From assembly GCA_943324415.2 (NCBI GenBank), contig CALPLN020000080.1:1-8649 (forward strand): 8,649 nt of DNA. The letters are read 5' to 3'. Each line of letters opens with the position of its first letter. Positions within the stretch are counted from its first letter, which is position 1. Source of the stretch: Sediminibacterium ginsengisoli (GTDB taxonomy: Bacteria > Bacteroidota > Bacteroidia > Chitinophagales > Chitinophagaceae). Made by a program: the position numbers and the translations under genes. The notes beneath the pieces were generated by a model. That model saw nothing but the letters and a program-made list of their open reading frames with translations. It did not search any database and had not been told where the DNA came from. Positions 1 to 7,061 of the stretch are shown here, piece by piece.

Positions 1-2630
1 TAATGTGTTGGATTCGCCGGAACATTAATTCTTTCTTCATTTGGATCTGCTCTACGTATTGCTTCATCGATGCCCATAAAATCTTGCAATTGGAAGATGG
101 CCCACATGGCAGGAGAATATAGATGTTGTAATAAAATTGCTTTGTTGATCCATCCATCACAATACATAGGCGCATCACCCCACTGACCAATTTCTTGATT
201 GTAAAACTGCTGAGTCTTTGCCCTATCTTCCTCCCACCATCCTCTAATGGTACTTGTATCATGTGATGAAGGCGTGACCACACTTAAATAGGGAGCATCA
301 TTTGGATGAAAGAATGTTTTGTGTGTTGCTTTTGGCATACGTTGTACTTCTAAACTTAACATACCCAATTGATACATCACATCTGGCACACAAGATGGCA
401 CCAACCCTAAATCTTCCCCACAGATTAACATATTCGTGGATCGCTTTAGCATCGGTAATTTTTTCATGGCTTCTTTTTCCCATGCAGCATCCTGACGTTT
501 AAAGAAATAATCTACATACAATTCATTCAATACATATTTAGTGCTTTCGTCTAAATGTTTAAATGAACTAGTCTGCCCTATATTGAATCTAAAATGATAT
601 TGTTGTGGTTTGTCTCCGTCAATTAAAATGACATTGGCAATTAAATTGTACAAACCTTGCTTCATCTTAGCATTGGCCTCTGTTTGAGCCTCTTTTGCAA
701 AATAAGCCTCCACAGCTCGTTGCGTATTAAATGCAGGTAATAACGCATAATGACCGTCTCCAATGGATTCTAAGAAATTAGCTTTGATATAATCATTATC
801 ATAACCAAATTCTTGAAACAAAATTGTCTCATTGATATAAGGCATCGTAAATCTGTAATGATCAAAGGCAATCCCTTTTGCACTGAACTCATTGATGCCA
901 ACCGGAATCGCTGGAACAAAATGTCCCAAGATCCCTTCTACAGCATGCATTGGAATACTCCAAATTCTGAAGAACCCTAAAATATGATCAATTCTAAATG
1001 CATCAAAATAGTATTTCATTTGATCAAACCTAGATTTCCACCAAGCAAAATCATCCGCCGCCATAACTTCCCAATTATAAGTTGGGAAGCCCCAGTTTTG
1101 TCCAGCAACTGCAAAATCATCTGGAGGTGCACCTGCTTGCATATCCATGTGGAATAAATTAGGATGCTGCCAAGCATCTGCACCAAATCGATAGACACCA
1201 ATAGGAATGTCCCCTTTAAGCACCACACCTTGAGCATGAGCGTAATCTGTAGCAGACTTTAATTGTAGGTGTAAATGGAATTGCACAAAATAAAAGAGCG
1301 CAATAGAGGTATAGGTTGTAGAAGTTGGATCTACTAATTTAGCAATCTCAGTTGCGCTAAACTTTGAATGAGTAGGCCAAGTATTAAAATCCACTGTGCC
1401 ATGTAAATCTCTCAAATAAGAGAAAGCACTATAAGGTAATAACCATGATTGATTGTCCTCAAAGAATTGTTTAAATGCAGGAGTGGCTAAATCTCTTTTG
1501 CCATTCACGTCATACACTGCTTTTAATGCTTCCCATTTTACTGCAAGCACTTGGTCATAATCCATATCTGGCAATGCATTCAAAGCTGCTTGTTTTGCAA
1601 GCGCATGTTGAATTAATTTTTCTTGCCCAGCATCTACTAATGCGGACAATCGAATATACATGGGATGCAATGCAAAAGCAGAAATGGCTGCATAAGGATA
1701 AGAATCCCTCCAGCTATGTGTTGCAGTCGTGTCATTGATCGGCAATAACTGTATCAGTTTAAGTCCAACCTTTTTTGCCCAGTCGGCCAATAGTTTGATA
1801 TCACTAAATTCCCCTACTCCCATACTTTGATTGGATCTTAATGAGAATACAGGAATCGCGACACCTGCACCTTTCCATTGCGTATGTCCCACTTGTGCAA
1901 ATCCATCTTGTGCAAGCACTAATTTATTGGCGCCAACTGGCTCATACAACACCCTGTTGTTGCCGGACTCAAAAGAAACAAATGTTTTTTGAGCTGTATC
2001 ATAAATGCCATACTTATATACAAAAGGAAAATTGCATTTGTTTAAATTCAAAGCGATTTCAAAATAAGGTTGATCCATTATTTTCTGTAAAGGCAAAGCC
2101 TTAGTGGCATCCCATCCTCCAATTTCCTTGGACTCGCCAATCATACAGATTGTCTGATGTGGCGCAAGCAATGGTGCCTTGACTCTGAAAATATGTGTTG
2201 TGTTTTTTGGAATTTCAGGTTTAACTTGATTGTCCGAGCCTTGTAATAAAACATTTGCAAAAGGTGCAGTATAAAAAGCATTGTCTGTATAACCTGTAAA
2301 ATTCCAAGCATCTATTAAAACCAATTCTTTAGTAGCAACTTGTTCCACTGTGATTGATTTATCTGAACCCCAATCAAAACTTCTGGTTCCATCTGCATTT
2401 TGAATAAAGTAACTATAGTTGACAGTACCCTCTTTTAGCAAACCCTTAGTTTCCAGATGCAATACCCAATAATCATCATTCAAATACACCATTGGTACAG
2501 CTTGTTCAATCTTGCCATTTCCCAATAAAGGATGGTTGCCTGTAATAAAAATAGCTTGACCAAAACTGGTCTTAAACCTTAAGTGGAAATTCAGTTTTTC
2601 AATCATATACAATCGTTTTTCGAATGGCAT
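1..2630 (-). CDS. malQ: 4-alpha-glucanotransferase (amylomaltase), GH77, DPE2-like, 3' end outside window
   Basis: This enzyme moves alpha-1,4-glucan segments between maltodextrins or to glucose, in cytoplasmic maltose and glycogen metabolism. I translated it by hand: 876 complete codons are visible, ending in NVPANPTH at the left edge, where the family's C-terminal NPxHYWR motif begins, so only a short tail is missing. Two CBM20-like starch-binding modules occupy about residues 10-125 and 144-250. The GH77 domain starts near W252 (KGAGVAIPVFSLRS). Catalytic residues are visible: nucleophile D548 (FRIDH), acid/base E739 (CGEDLG) and D791 (SSHDTST), plus KGDIPIGV. The D548-E739 distance is 191 residues, against about 47 in Thermus MalQ, so the domain carries an insertion of about 145 residues, as in plant DPE2. 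The start is the first ATG after an in-frame TAA; M9 at 2606 is an equally good start and fits the usual family N-terminus. No other glycogen gene is in view. Confidence 0.95.
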   Translation of the reverse strand, partial: MPFEKRLYMIEKLNFHLRFKTSFGQAIFITGNHPLLGNGKIEQAVPMVYLNDDYWVLHLETKGLLKEGTVNYSYFIQNADGTRSFDWGSDKSITVEQVATKELVLIDAWNFTGYTDNAFYTAPFANVLLQGSDNQVKPEIPKNTTHIFRVKAPLLAPHQTICMIGESKEIGGWDATKALPLQKIMDQPYFEIALNLNKCNFPFVYKYGIYDTAQKTFVSFESGNNRVLYEPVGANKLVLAQDGFAQVGHTQWKGAGVAIPVFSLRSNQSMGVGEFSDIKLLADWAKKVGLKLIQLLPINDTTATHSWRDSYPYAAISAFALHPMYIRLSALVDAGQEKLIQHALAKQAALNALPDMDYDQVLAVKWEALKAVYDVNGKRDLATPAFKQFFEDNQSWLLPYSAFSYLRDLHGTVDFNTWPTHSKFSATEIAKLVDPTSTTYTSIALFYFVQFHLHLQLKSATDYAHAQGVVLKGDIPIGVYRFGADAWQHPNLFHMDMQAGAPPDDFAVAGQNWGFPTYNWEVMAADDFAWWKSRFDQMKYYFDAFRIDHILGFFRIWSIPMHAVEGILGHFVPAIPVGINEFSAKGIAFDHYRFTMPYINETILFQEFGYDNDYIKANFLESIGDGHYALLPAFNTQRAVEAYFAKEAQTEANAKMKQGLYNLIANVILIDGDKPQQYHFRFNIGQTSSFKHLDESTKYVLNELYVDYFFKRQDAAWEKEAMKKLPMLKRSTNMLICGEDLGLVPSCVPDVMYQLGMLSLEVQRMPKATHKTFFHPNDAPYLSVVTPSSHDTSTIRGWWEEDRAKTQQFYNQEIGQWGDAPMYCDGWINKAILLQHLYSPAMWAIFQLQDFMGIDEAIRRADPNEERINVPANPTH

Positions 2631-2670
2631 TAAAGATAATTACAAATCGGGTTAAATAGCCTTAACTAAT

Positions 2671-2698
2671 CAAATTATTGTATCTTGCTTGCGACCAA
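2671..2698 (-). promoter_or_regulatory. Candidate malQ promoter
   Basis: Reading the minus strand, TTG (2698-2696) is followed after 18 bases by TAATTTG (2677-2671), which resembles the Bacteroidota TTG-N17-19-TAnnTTTG promoter but is one base short in the -7 box. It would give a 5' leader of roughly 35-40 bases before 2630. A second near match, TATCTTTA at 2638-2631, touches the ATG and would only work if translation started at M9 (2606). This is a weak call. Confidence 0.3.
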
Positions 2699-2703
2699 GC
2701 AAG
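2684..2703. repeat. Perfect inverted repeat (8-bp hairpin) just before rnhA
   Basis: The arms CTTGCTTG (2684-2691) and CAAGCAAG (2696-2703) are exact reverse complements around a CGAC loop. The repeat sits six bases before the rnhA ATG (2710), and its right arm runs into the AAGGGA that could serve as a ribosome-binding site. It also overlaps the -33 element of the candidate malQ promoter. It could be an RNA hairpin that masks the rnhA start or an operator in the malQ-rnhA divergent gap. No run of T follows it, so it is not a terminator. Confidence 0.6.
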
Positions 2704-2709
2704 GGATTC

Positions 2710-3180
2710 ATGGACAAAATAATTATCTACACAGACGGCTCAGCTAGAGGCAATCCAGGACCTGGTGGTTTTGGTGCTATTTTGATCTGGGGAGAAAAAG
2801 TAAAAGAAATTGCTGAGGCATATCGATATACCACCAATAATCGCATGGAGCTTTTGGCCGTCATCAAGGCTATATCTATCTTAAAAACAAAGAAGCTCCC
2901 TATCCTCGTGTATACCGATAGTAAATATGTGGTTGAATCTGTAGAGAAAAAATGGTTGGACAACTGGATAAAAACTGACTTTAAGGGCGGCAAGAAAAAC
3001 AAAGATTTATGGCTAGCCTTTTACGCGCTTTCGAAAGAATATAAAGTGAAATTTCATTGGGTAAAAGGTCATGCAGACAATCCCTATAACAATCGATGTG
3101 ATGAATTGGCCACCATGGCAGCGGATTCAGGACCTTGGCAAGTGGATGATTTCTACGAAGCAATAGATCCTAAAAAATAA
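2710..3180 (+). CDS. rnhA: Ribonuclease HI
   Basis: The product is RNase HI, which cuts the RNA strand of RNA-DNA hybrids (primer remnants and R-loops) in the cytoplasm using divalent metal ions. At 156 residues it matches the usual length of about 155. All four catalytic acids are present: D9 (YTDGSARGNPGPGG), E47 (NNRMELLAVI), D70 (YTDSKYV) and D131 (NNRCDELA). H121 in the WVKGHAD segment is the usual catalytic-loop histidine, and the tryptophan- and lysine-rich stretch at about 80-100 corresponds to the basic protrusion (handle) of the E. coli-type enzyme. I chose the ATG at 2710, because a longer reading from TTG at 2689 adds seven residues that are not family-like and would begin inside the hairpin. 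AAGGGA lies close upstream. The gene is divergent from malQ and ends in a strong terminator. Confidence 0.97.
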   Translation: MDKIIIYTDGSARGNPGPGGFGAILIWGEKVKEIAEAYRYTTNNRMELLAVIKAISILKTKKLPILVYTDSKYVVESVEKKWLDNWIKTDFKGGKKNKDLWLAFYALSKEYKVKFHWVKGHADNPYNNRCDELATMAADSGPWQVDDFYEAIDPKK

Positions 3181-3201
3181 TTAGACTTCCCTATGTACGT
3201 C

Positions 3202-3247
3202 AAAAAAATGGGTCCTGATTCTTTCGAATGAGGACCCATTTTAATTA
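3202..3247. terminator. Bidirectional intrinsic terminator between rnhA and the DUF6580 gene
   Basis: AATGGGTCCT (3207-3216) pairs exactly with AGGACCCATT (3231-3240). After one mismatch, ATTC pairs with GAAT around a TTTC loop. The plus strand continues with TTTTAATTATTT and the minus strand with seven T (complement of A at 3202-3208), so the hairpin can stop transcription of both converging genes. Confidence 0.92.
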
Positions 3248-3265
3248 TTTCAAAATCAAATTTTC

Positions 3266-3820
3266 TTAGATCGCTTTGAATTTTGGTAAAGCTAATTTGT
3301 ATCCTCCGAATAAGACTGCACCAAATACGAGTGTACCTGCTACACTGTATGCATAGAATGGCAAACCGTCTACCATAGTTTGCATTAAACCTGCTGTTGT
3401 TAGAGGATGTTGGTAACCGCCAAAGCTAGCCCAAACTATAAAATTGGAGATAAGGAAATAGACTGTTGGTGCTGCTATAAAATTACCTACAAATTTGCTC
3501 AAATGGTTTGTTTGCAAACCGAAACCAAACACTGCTGTAGCTGCGATTAACAAATAGTTCTGCCATTGTCCATCATAAAAACCTTGAATTGGACTTAAGT
3601 GATTTACATATAATACTTGGTATAATAAGTCCGACAAAAACATAGAAACAAGTGGTAACAAAAATGCAAAATGCTTGTTTTTAACAAACAATGAACCACT
3701 AAATAAGGCAATTGCAATTTGAGGAGCGAAGCCAAAAGGTCTTCCTGGCAATACTCTATATAGAGCACTAGTTGCAATCATTATAATTAAGGCGATCACT
3801 ATTTCTTTGTTCAGTTTCAT
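3266..3820 (-). CDS. DUF6580 family integral membrane protein, putative transport protein
   Basis: This is a 184-residue inner-membrane protein of unknown function. I recognise it as DUF6580, a family named as putative transport proteins; its compact all-helical form recalls substrate-binding (S) subunits of ECF-type transporters, but that is inference. Hydrophobic segments lie at about residues 6-22, 31-46, 51-70, 88-103, 110-131 and 155-176, giving roughly six helices. Likely conserved points are RPFGFAPQIAIALF (27-40), the SD pair at 63-64, SNFIVW (125-130) and LPF (153-155). No ATPase or energising subunit is adjacent. It lies downstream of manA on the same strand with a 94-bp gap that holds its own -7 promoter box, so independent transcription is likely. 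I see no riboswitch in the short leader that would reveal a substrate. Confidence 0.85.
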   Translation of the reverse strand: MKLNKEIVIALIIMIATSALYRVLPGRPFGFAPQIAIALFSGSLFVKNKHFAFLLPLVSMFLSDLLYQVLYVNHLSPIQGFYDGQWQNYLLIAATAVFGFGLQTNHLSKFVGNFIAAPTVYFLISNFIVWASFGGYQHPLTTAGLMQTMVDGLPFYAYSVAGTLVFGAVLFGGYKLALPKFKAI

Positions 3821-3852
3821 CAGTTGCTATTTTATATTTTCTTTGTATAAAA

Positions 3853-3860
3853 CAAATATA
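3853..3860 (-). promoter_or_regulatory. Bacteroidota -7 promoter box for the DUF6580 gene
   Basis: The minus strand reads TATATTTG here, an exact match to TAnnTTTG, 32 bases before the ATG at 3820. No TTG stands 17-19 bases further upstream, so the -33 element is weak or absent. The box is half of an imperfect palindrome, CAAATATACATATTTG, at 3853-3868. Confidence 0.55.
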
Positions 3861-3914
3861 CATATTTGGCTTGTTTTATGCAGGATTGATTTTCCTCAAA
3901 TGTGTATAAATCCA

Positions 3915-5111
3915 CTAAGGGACAAATGATTTGAATAAAACAGCCGTTTCTGAGCCGGTTTGCTGAACCTCATACAAGTCTCCAGCCTTTACCGCCGCTA
4001 GTTCCCCGGCCTGTAATTCAATACCATTTATGATTGCAGCTCCCTGCATGACCAAAAACATTTCAAAAGAATCTGTTTTGTTTGTGTAAGTTTCACCTAC
4101 TGATATAGCTATTTTAGTTAAACCAAAATCGGGTACTGGACATGGAAATTGAATCTCAAACGAATTAATCTCATCCCCCTTTAAAATATTCGGATGAGTT
4201 GGTTCAAATTGAATATGCTGAATCAGTTCCTCAATATCAATATGCTTTGGAGTTAAGCCACCTCTTAAAACGTTATCACTGTTCGCCATCAACTCTATAT
4301 TCTGTCCTTCTAAATAGGCATGCAATAACCCTGCTCCCTGAAACACCCCTTGGTATTTTGGCACCTGGACAATGTTTAAGATGTAAATGGATAAAATGCC
4401 TTTATCAATATTAGCTTCCGGCACGATTCCTCCGTAATATTTGTTAGCCCACCAATGGGGATGTGATTTATCTACTTTACCTGCGGCCACTTCCTCTACT
4501 GCCAATTCCAACAATGGCTTTAAAATAGCATCTGCAGCTTCTTGATGAAGTCGCATAAAATAACTGTACAAACCTGCATAATCTTCCTGTCCAAAAATGG
4601 GTAATAAGGATTGTAATGGATGGAGGTTTTCTAGCCTTTCTTTTAAAGTTGCTGCTGGCATAAAACCATGTAATAACCAAAAATCACTCAAGGCTACCAT
4701 CACTTCTGGCTTATGATTTTGATCTTTATAATTCCTGTTCGGCGCATCAATTGGGATACCCGCTCGTTGTTCTTTTTCAAAACCAATAGCTGCATTGGAC
4801 TTAGACGGATGCACCTGAATACTCAGCATTTTTTCAACATCTAAAATTTTAAATAAATAGGGTAAACTATTAAAACGATCTGCTGTCTTTGCGCCTAAAT
4901 ATTGAATTTTATTTTCTTGAATTAATTGATCTAATGCAAAATTACCTTCATTGGTTTCCAAGATAGCAGGTGCGGATGGATGCGCCCCCATCCAATATTC
5001 TGCAAAGGGTTTGCCCGATGCATTGTCTACATGCATCAATTGTGGCAGGAATGTTTTCCCTCCCCACTCGTAATGCCTATGAATTCCTTGTAATTTATAC
5101 GTTGTATCCAT
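3915..5111 (-). CDS. manA: Mannose-6-phosphate isomerase, class I
   Basis: This zinc-dependent cytoplasmic enzyme interconverts fructose-6-phosphate and mannose-6-phosphate, linking glycolysis to GDP-mannose and other mannose-derived sugars, or allowing growth on mannose. It has 398 residues, about the family length. The type I active site is complete: Q99 and H101 in SIQVHPSK, E136 in NHKPEV and H264 in GLLHAY are the expected zinc ligands, and R283 in NSDNVLRGGLTPKH is the expected catalytic arginine. The N-terminal YEWGGKTFL and AEYWMGAHPSAP segments are also typical. The C-terminal region from about 310 is a second cupin-like beta domain. The start at 5111 is the first ATG after the promoter and gives a normal N-terminus. 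The gene is divergent from yraN (44-bp gap) and has no clear terminator before the DUF6580 gene, so read-through is possible. Confidence 0.96.
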   Translation of the reverse strand: MDTTYKLQGIHRHYEWGGKTFLPQLMHVDNASGKPFAEYWMGAHPSAPAILETNEGNFALDQLIQENKIQYLGAKTADRFNSLPYLFKILDVEKMLSIQVHPSKSNAAIGFEKEQRAGIPIDAPNRNYKDQNHKPEVMVALSDFWLLHGFMPAATLKERLENLHPLQSLLPIFGQEDYAGLYSYFMRLHQEAADAILKPLLELAVEEVAAGKVDKSHPHWWANKYYGGIVPEANIDKGILSIYILNIVQVPKYQGVFQGAGLLHAYLEGQNIELMANSDNVLRGGLTPKHIDIEELIQHIQFEPTHPNILKGDEINSFEIQFPCPVPDFGLTKIAISVGETYTNKTDSFEMFLVMQGAAIINGIELQAGELAAVKAGDLYEVQQTGSETAVLFKSFVP

Positions 5112-5141
5112 GTATTCAAATTAAGTATTTTCCTGGCTACT

Positions 5142-5169
5142 CAAATCTAATTATAATGAGTTTCCACAA
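5142..5169 (-). promoter_or_regulatory. Promoter of manA, overlapping the start of yraN
   Basis: On the minus strand TTG (5169-5167), a 17-base spacer and TAGATTTG (5149-5142) match the Bacteroidota promoter consensus TTG-N17-19-TAnnTTTG. The -7 box ends 30 bases before the manA ATG. The -33 half lies inside the first codons of yraN, so the two divergent genes probably compete for this DNA. Confidence 0.7.
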
Positions 5170-5515
5170 CAAAGATACTGGGTTTTTAGGCGAAAATATA
5201 GCAGCCGAATACCTTATAAGTAAAGGATATACAATCCTTTTTAGAAATTGGCGCTACAAACATTTGGAAATTGACCTCATTGCAAGTAAAGGCAATTGTT
5301 TACATATTATTGAAGTCAAAACAAGGCGGTCAAACACTTATGGCTTTCCAGAACAACATATCCATGCTAAAAAAATGCAACATTTAAAGAATGGGGCTGC
5401 CCTATTCCAGTACCAGCATCCTGTTTGGCAACTACTTCAATTTGATGTGATTGCCATACAATTGTATGCAGCAAATAAATGGGAACTATTGTTGATAGAG
5501 GATGTCTATTTTTAG
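5156..5515 (+). CDS. yraN: YraN family protein (UPF0102), predicted endonuclease-like
   Basis: This 119-residue cytoplasmic protein belongs to the widespread YraN/UPF0102 family, whose fold resembles PD-(D/E)XK nucleases; the cellular role is not established. Family hallmarks are clear: GFLGENIAAEYL (9-20), KGYTIL and RNWR (23-33), LEIDLIA (37-43) and IIEVKTRR (51-58). The possible metal-site residues are E38, D40, E53 and K55, followed by GFPEQHIHAKK (63-73) and the late QFDVIAIQL strand (95-103). I chose the ATG at 5156 because the start agrees with family length; the reading frame stays open upstream to 4970, but that part lies antisense to manA and is not family-like. The gene is convergent with the cysteine-cluster gene, only 12 bases away. 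No strong promoter is seen; TTG (5102-5104) with TAAGTATT (5122-5129) is a poor match. Confidence 0.92.
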   Translation: MSFHNKDTGFLGENIAAEYLISKGYTILFRNWRYKHLEIDLIASKGNCLHIIEVKTRRSNTYGFPEQHIHAKKMQHLKNGAALFQYQHPVWQLLQFDVIAIQLYAANKWELLLIEDVYF

Positions 5516-5527
5516 AACAGCAGTTGT

Positions 5528-6025
5528 TTACTGCATTGCTAATTTCATTTTTTCAACCAACTTATAGGTCGCTGGGCAATATTCCAAATTCTGTTTGTGT
5601 ACGTGGATGTATTCCACAAATTTCTTTTTTGTCAAGTGCGGAAAACCTGCGCAGTCAGCCGGTCTTACCTCATAAATGGAACACATATTAGATTTTAAAT
5701 CTAAGAACTGACAAGGTCTAGCAACATTCAACCAATCCTTATCCTTTTTGTCATACTCCAACCAAGTGGACTTAAATTCTGCAGGTTTCATTTCCAAATG
5801 AGCTGCAATTCTTTTGATATCTTTTGGCGTAAAAGTTGGACTCATCGACTTGCAACAATTTGCACAAGATAAACAATCCACTTCGGCCCAAACTTCTGGA
5901 CTTAACTGTGCAGCAATTTGATCTAGATTTTTAGGATTTTTCTTTTCTATCTTTGTTAAGAAGGATCTGAATTGTTTTGCGTTATGTCTAACTTTCTGCT
6001 TAAATGACCTTAAATTTACTTGCAT
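5528..6025 (-). CDS. YkgJ family cysteine-cluster protein (CxxCxxCC, UPF0153-like)
   Basis: This 165-residue soluble protein carries the CxxCxxCC signature at residues 51-58 (CLSCANCC), followed by further cysteines at 105 (RPCQFLD), 115 (NMCSIYEVRP), 125 (ADCAGFP) and 150 (EYCP). The pattern is typical of the YkgJ/UPF0153 family, thought to bind zinc or an iron-sulphur cluster; the biochemical role is unknown. The first 50 residues are lysine-rich and probably helical, with no signal peptide or membrane segment. The ATG at 6025 is the natural start, and a 76-bp gap separates it from the divergent xerD. The 3' end faces yraN with only 12 bases between stop codons and no clear terminator, so the two transcripts probably overlap. 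I assign the family with confidence but no function. Confidence 0.9.
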   Translation of the reverse strand: MQVNLRSFKQKVRHNAKQFRSFLTKIEKKNPKNLDQIAAQLSPEVWAEVDCLSCANCCKSMSPTFTPKDIKRIAAHLEMKPAEFKSTWLEYDKKDKDWLNVARPCQFLDLKSNMCSIYEVRPADCAGFPHLTKKKFVEYIHVHKQNLEYCPATYKLVEKMKLAMQ

Positions 6026-6101
6026 AGGGATATGAATCTGACACGAAATAAACCCTTTATCAATTAAATATCAAATCTTTTCCTAAACTAGTTCATCGCA
6101 A

Positions 6102-7010
6102 ATGCAGTGGGATATCTATAAAAAAGGCTTTAAAGCATTCTTGCAATTGGAGAAATCATTGAGCGGACATTCAGTGGAAGCTTACCTAAGAGATATTGAT
6201 AAACTTGCAAACTTCTTAGCCCCTATCAACGAAATCCATACTCCTGCTGATATCCAATTAAGCCATTTACAGAGTTTCATTCAAAGTATTGGAGAGATAG
6301 GCATGGCAGCAACTTCTCAGGCAAGGATCATATCCGGCGTGAAATCCTTTTTCAAATACTGCTTGATAGAACAGATCTGCAATGTCAATCCAACTACATT
6401 GCTACCTAGTCCAAAAACAAGCCGAAAACTACCGGATGTATTGAGCTTCGAAGAAATAGAACAAATGATTGGAGAACTTGATTTGAGCAAACCAGAGGGA
6501 GGAAGAAATAAAGCGATCCTAGAAGTGATGTATAGCTCTGGTTTAAGAGTGACAGAAGCGATACAGCTTAAAATATCCTGTTTGTATTTAGACGTTGGGT
6601 TCATTCGGGTGATTGGTAAAGGTGATAAAGAACGATTGGTGCCAATTGGATCTGATGCCATAAAATATATCAAACTCTACAAGGATACCATTCGGATACA
6701 TCAAACACCAGCCAAAAACTGTGAGGATATCTTGTTTTTAAATAACCGCGGTAAAGGGCTAAGCAGGGTCATGATTTTTTATATCATCAAAGACCTCATC
6801 CTAAAGACAGGTATCAAGAAATCCATCTCCCCCCATAGCCTACGACATAGCTTCGCCACGCACTTGGTAGAAGGCGGAGCCGACCTCAGGGCTGTTCAGG
6901 AGATGTTAGGCCATGAAAGTATCACGACTACGGAGATTTACACCCATATCAATAGAGATTTTCTTAGGGATACCTTGGATCGTTTCCACCCTGCCTTTCA
7001 AAAAAAATAA
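6102..7010 (+). CDS. xerD: Tyrosine recombinase XerD-type
   Basis: This is a site-specific recombinase of the XerC/XerD type, which resolves chromosome dimers at dif near the terminus during division. The 302-residue length is standard. Residues 1-100 form the SAM-like, core-DNA-binding N-terminal domain; the catalytic domain follows from about 112 (PDVLSFEEIEQM). The active-site set is complete: R149 (SSGLRVTEA), K173 (GKGDKER), H245 and R248 (SPHSLRHSFATHL), H271 (LGHESITTTEIY) and nucleophile Y280. The C-terminal tail (RDFLRDTLDRFHP) looks like the usual partner-contact helix. It is not next to att-like repeats, phage genes or cargo, so a housekeeping role is favoured over an integrase, though Bacteroidota often carry several Xer paralogues and XerC versus XerD cannot be settled here. 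The ATG at 6102 is the first start after stops in the gap. No terminator follows before the next gene. Confidence 0.93.
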   Translation: MQWDIYKKGFKAFLQLEKSLSGHSVEAYLRDIDKLANFLAPINEIHTPADIQLSHLQSFIQSIGEIGMAATSQARIISGVKSFFKYCLIEQICNVNPTTLLPSPKTSRKLPDVLSFEEIEQMIGELDLSKPEGGRNKAILEVMYSSGLRVTEAIQLKISCLYLDVGFIRVIGKGDKERLVPIGSDAIKYIKLYKDTIRIHQTPAKNCEDILFLNNRGKGLSRVMIFYIIKDLILKTGIKKSISPHSLRHSFATHLVEGGADLRAVQEMLGHESITTTEIYTHINRDFLRDTLDRFHPAFQKK

Positions 7011-7033
7011 CATCATAAACGCCTAAAATAAAG

Positions 7034-7041
7034 TAGGTTTG
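7034..7041 (+). promoter_or_regulatory. Bacteroidota -7 promoter box for the DUF2911 gene
   Basis: TAGGTTTG matches TAnnTTTG exactly and ends 20 bases before the ATG at 7062. There is no TTG at the ideal -33 distance. It suggests that the DUF2911 gene has its own promoter in the 51-bp gap after xerD. Confidence 0.5.
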
Positions 7042-7061
7042 TTGTTCTAAAATTAAGAAAT

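Noticed and set aside
1475..2104. Open plus-strand frames of 87 codons each opposite malQ
   Set aside because: They are antisense to a well-conserved GH77/CBM20 coding sequence, show no recognisable domain, and are explained by the opposite frame.
2689..2709. TTG start that would lengthen RNase HI by seven residues
   Set aside because: The extension lies inside the hairpin, is not family-like, and MDKIIIYTDGS from 2710 is the normal RNase HI start.
4970..5155. Upstream extension of the yraN frame
   Set aside because: It is antisense to the manA N-terminus and would make YraN 62 residues longer than its family.
5520..5534. Small hairpin GCAGT-TGTTT-ACTGC as a terminator between converging genes
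   Set aside because: The stem is only five pairs with no adjacent T run in either direction; it is expected by chance.
6317..6673. 118-codon minus-strand frame inside xerD
   Set aside because: It is a shadow of the conserved recombinase gene with no recognisable protein features.
6102..7010. Tyrosine recombinase as the integrase of a mobile element
   Set aside because: It has standard XerC/D length and sequence, and I saw no flanking att-like repeats or cargo. The nearest tRNA is about 950 bp away beyond another housekeeping-like gene and its 3' end is not duplicated in the window.
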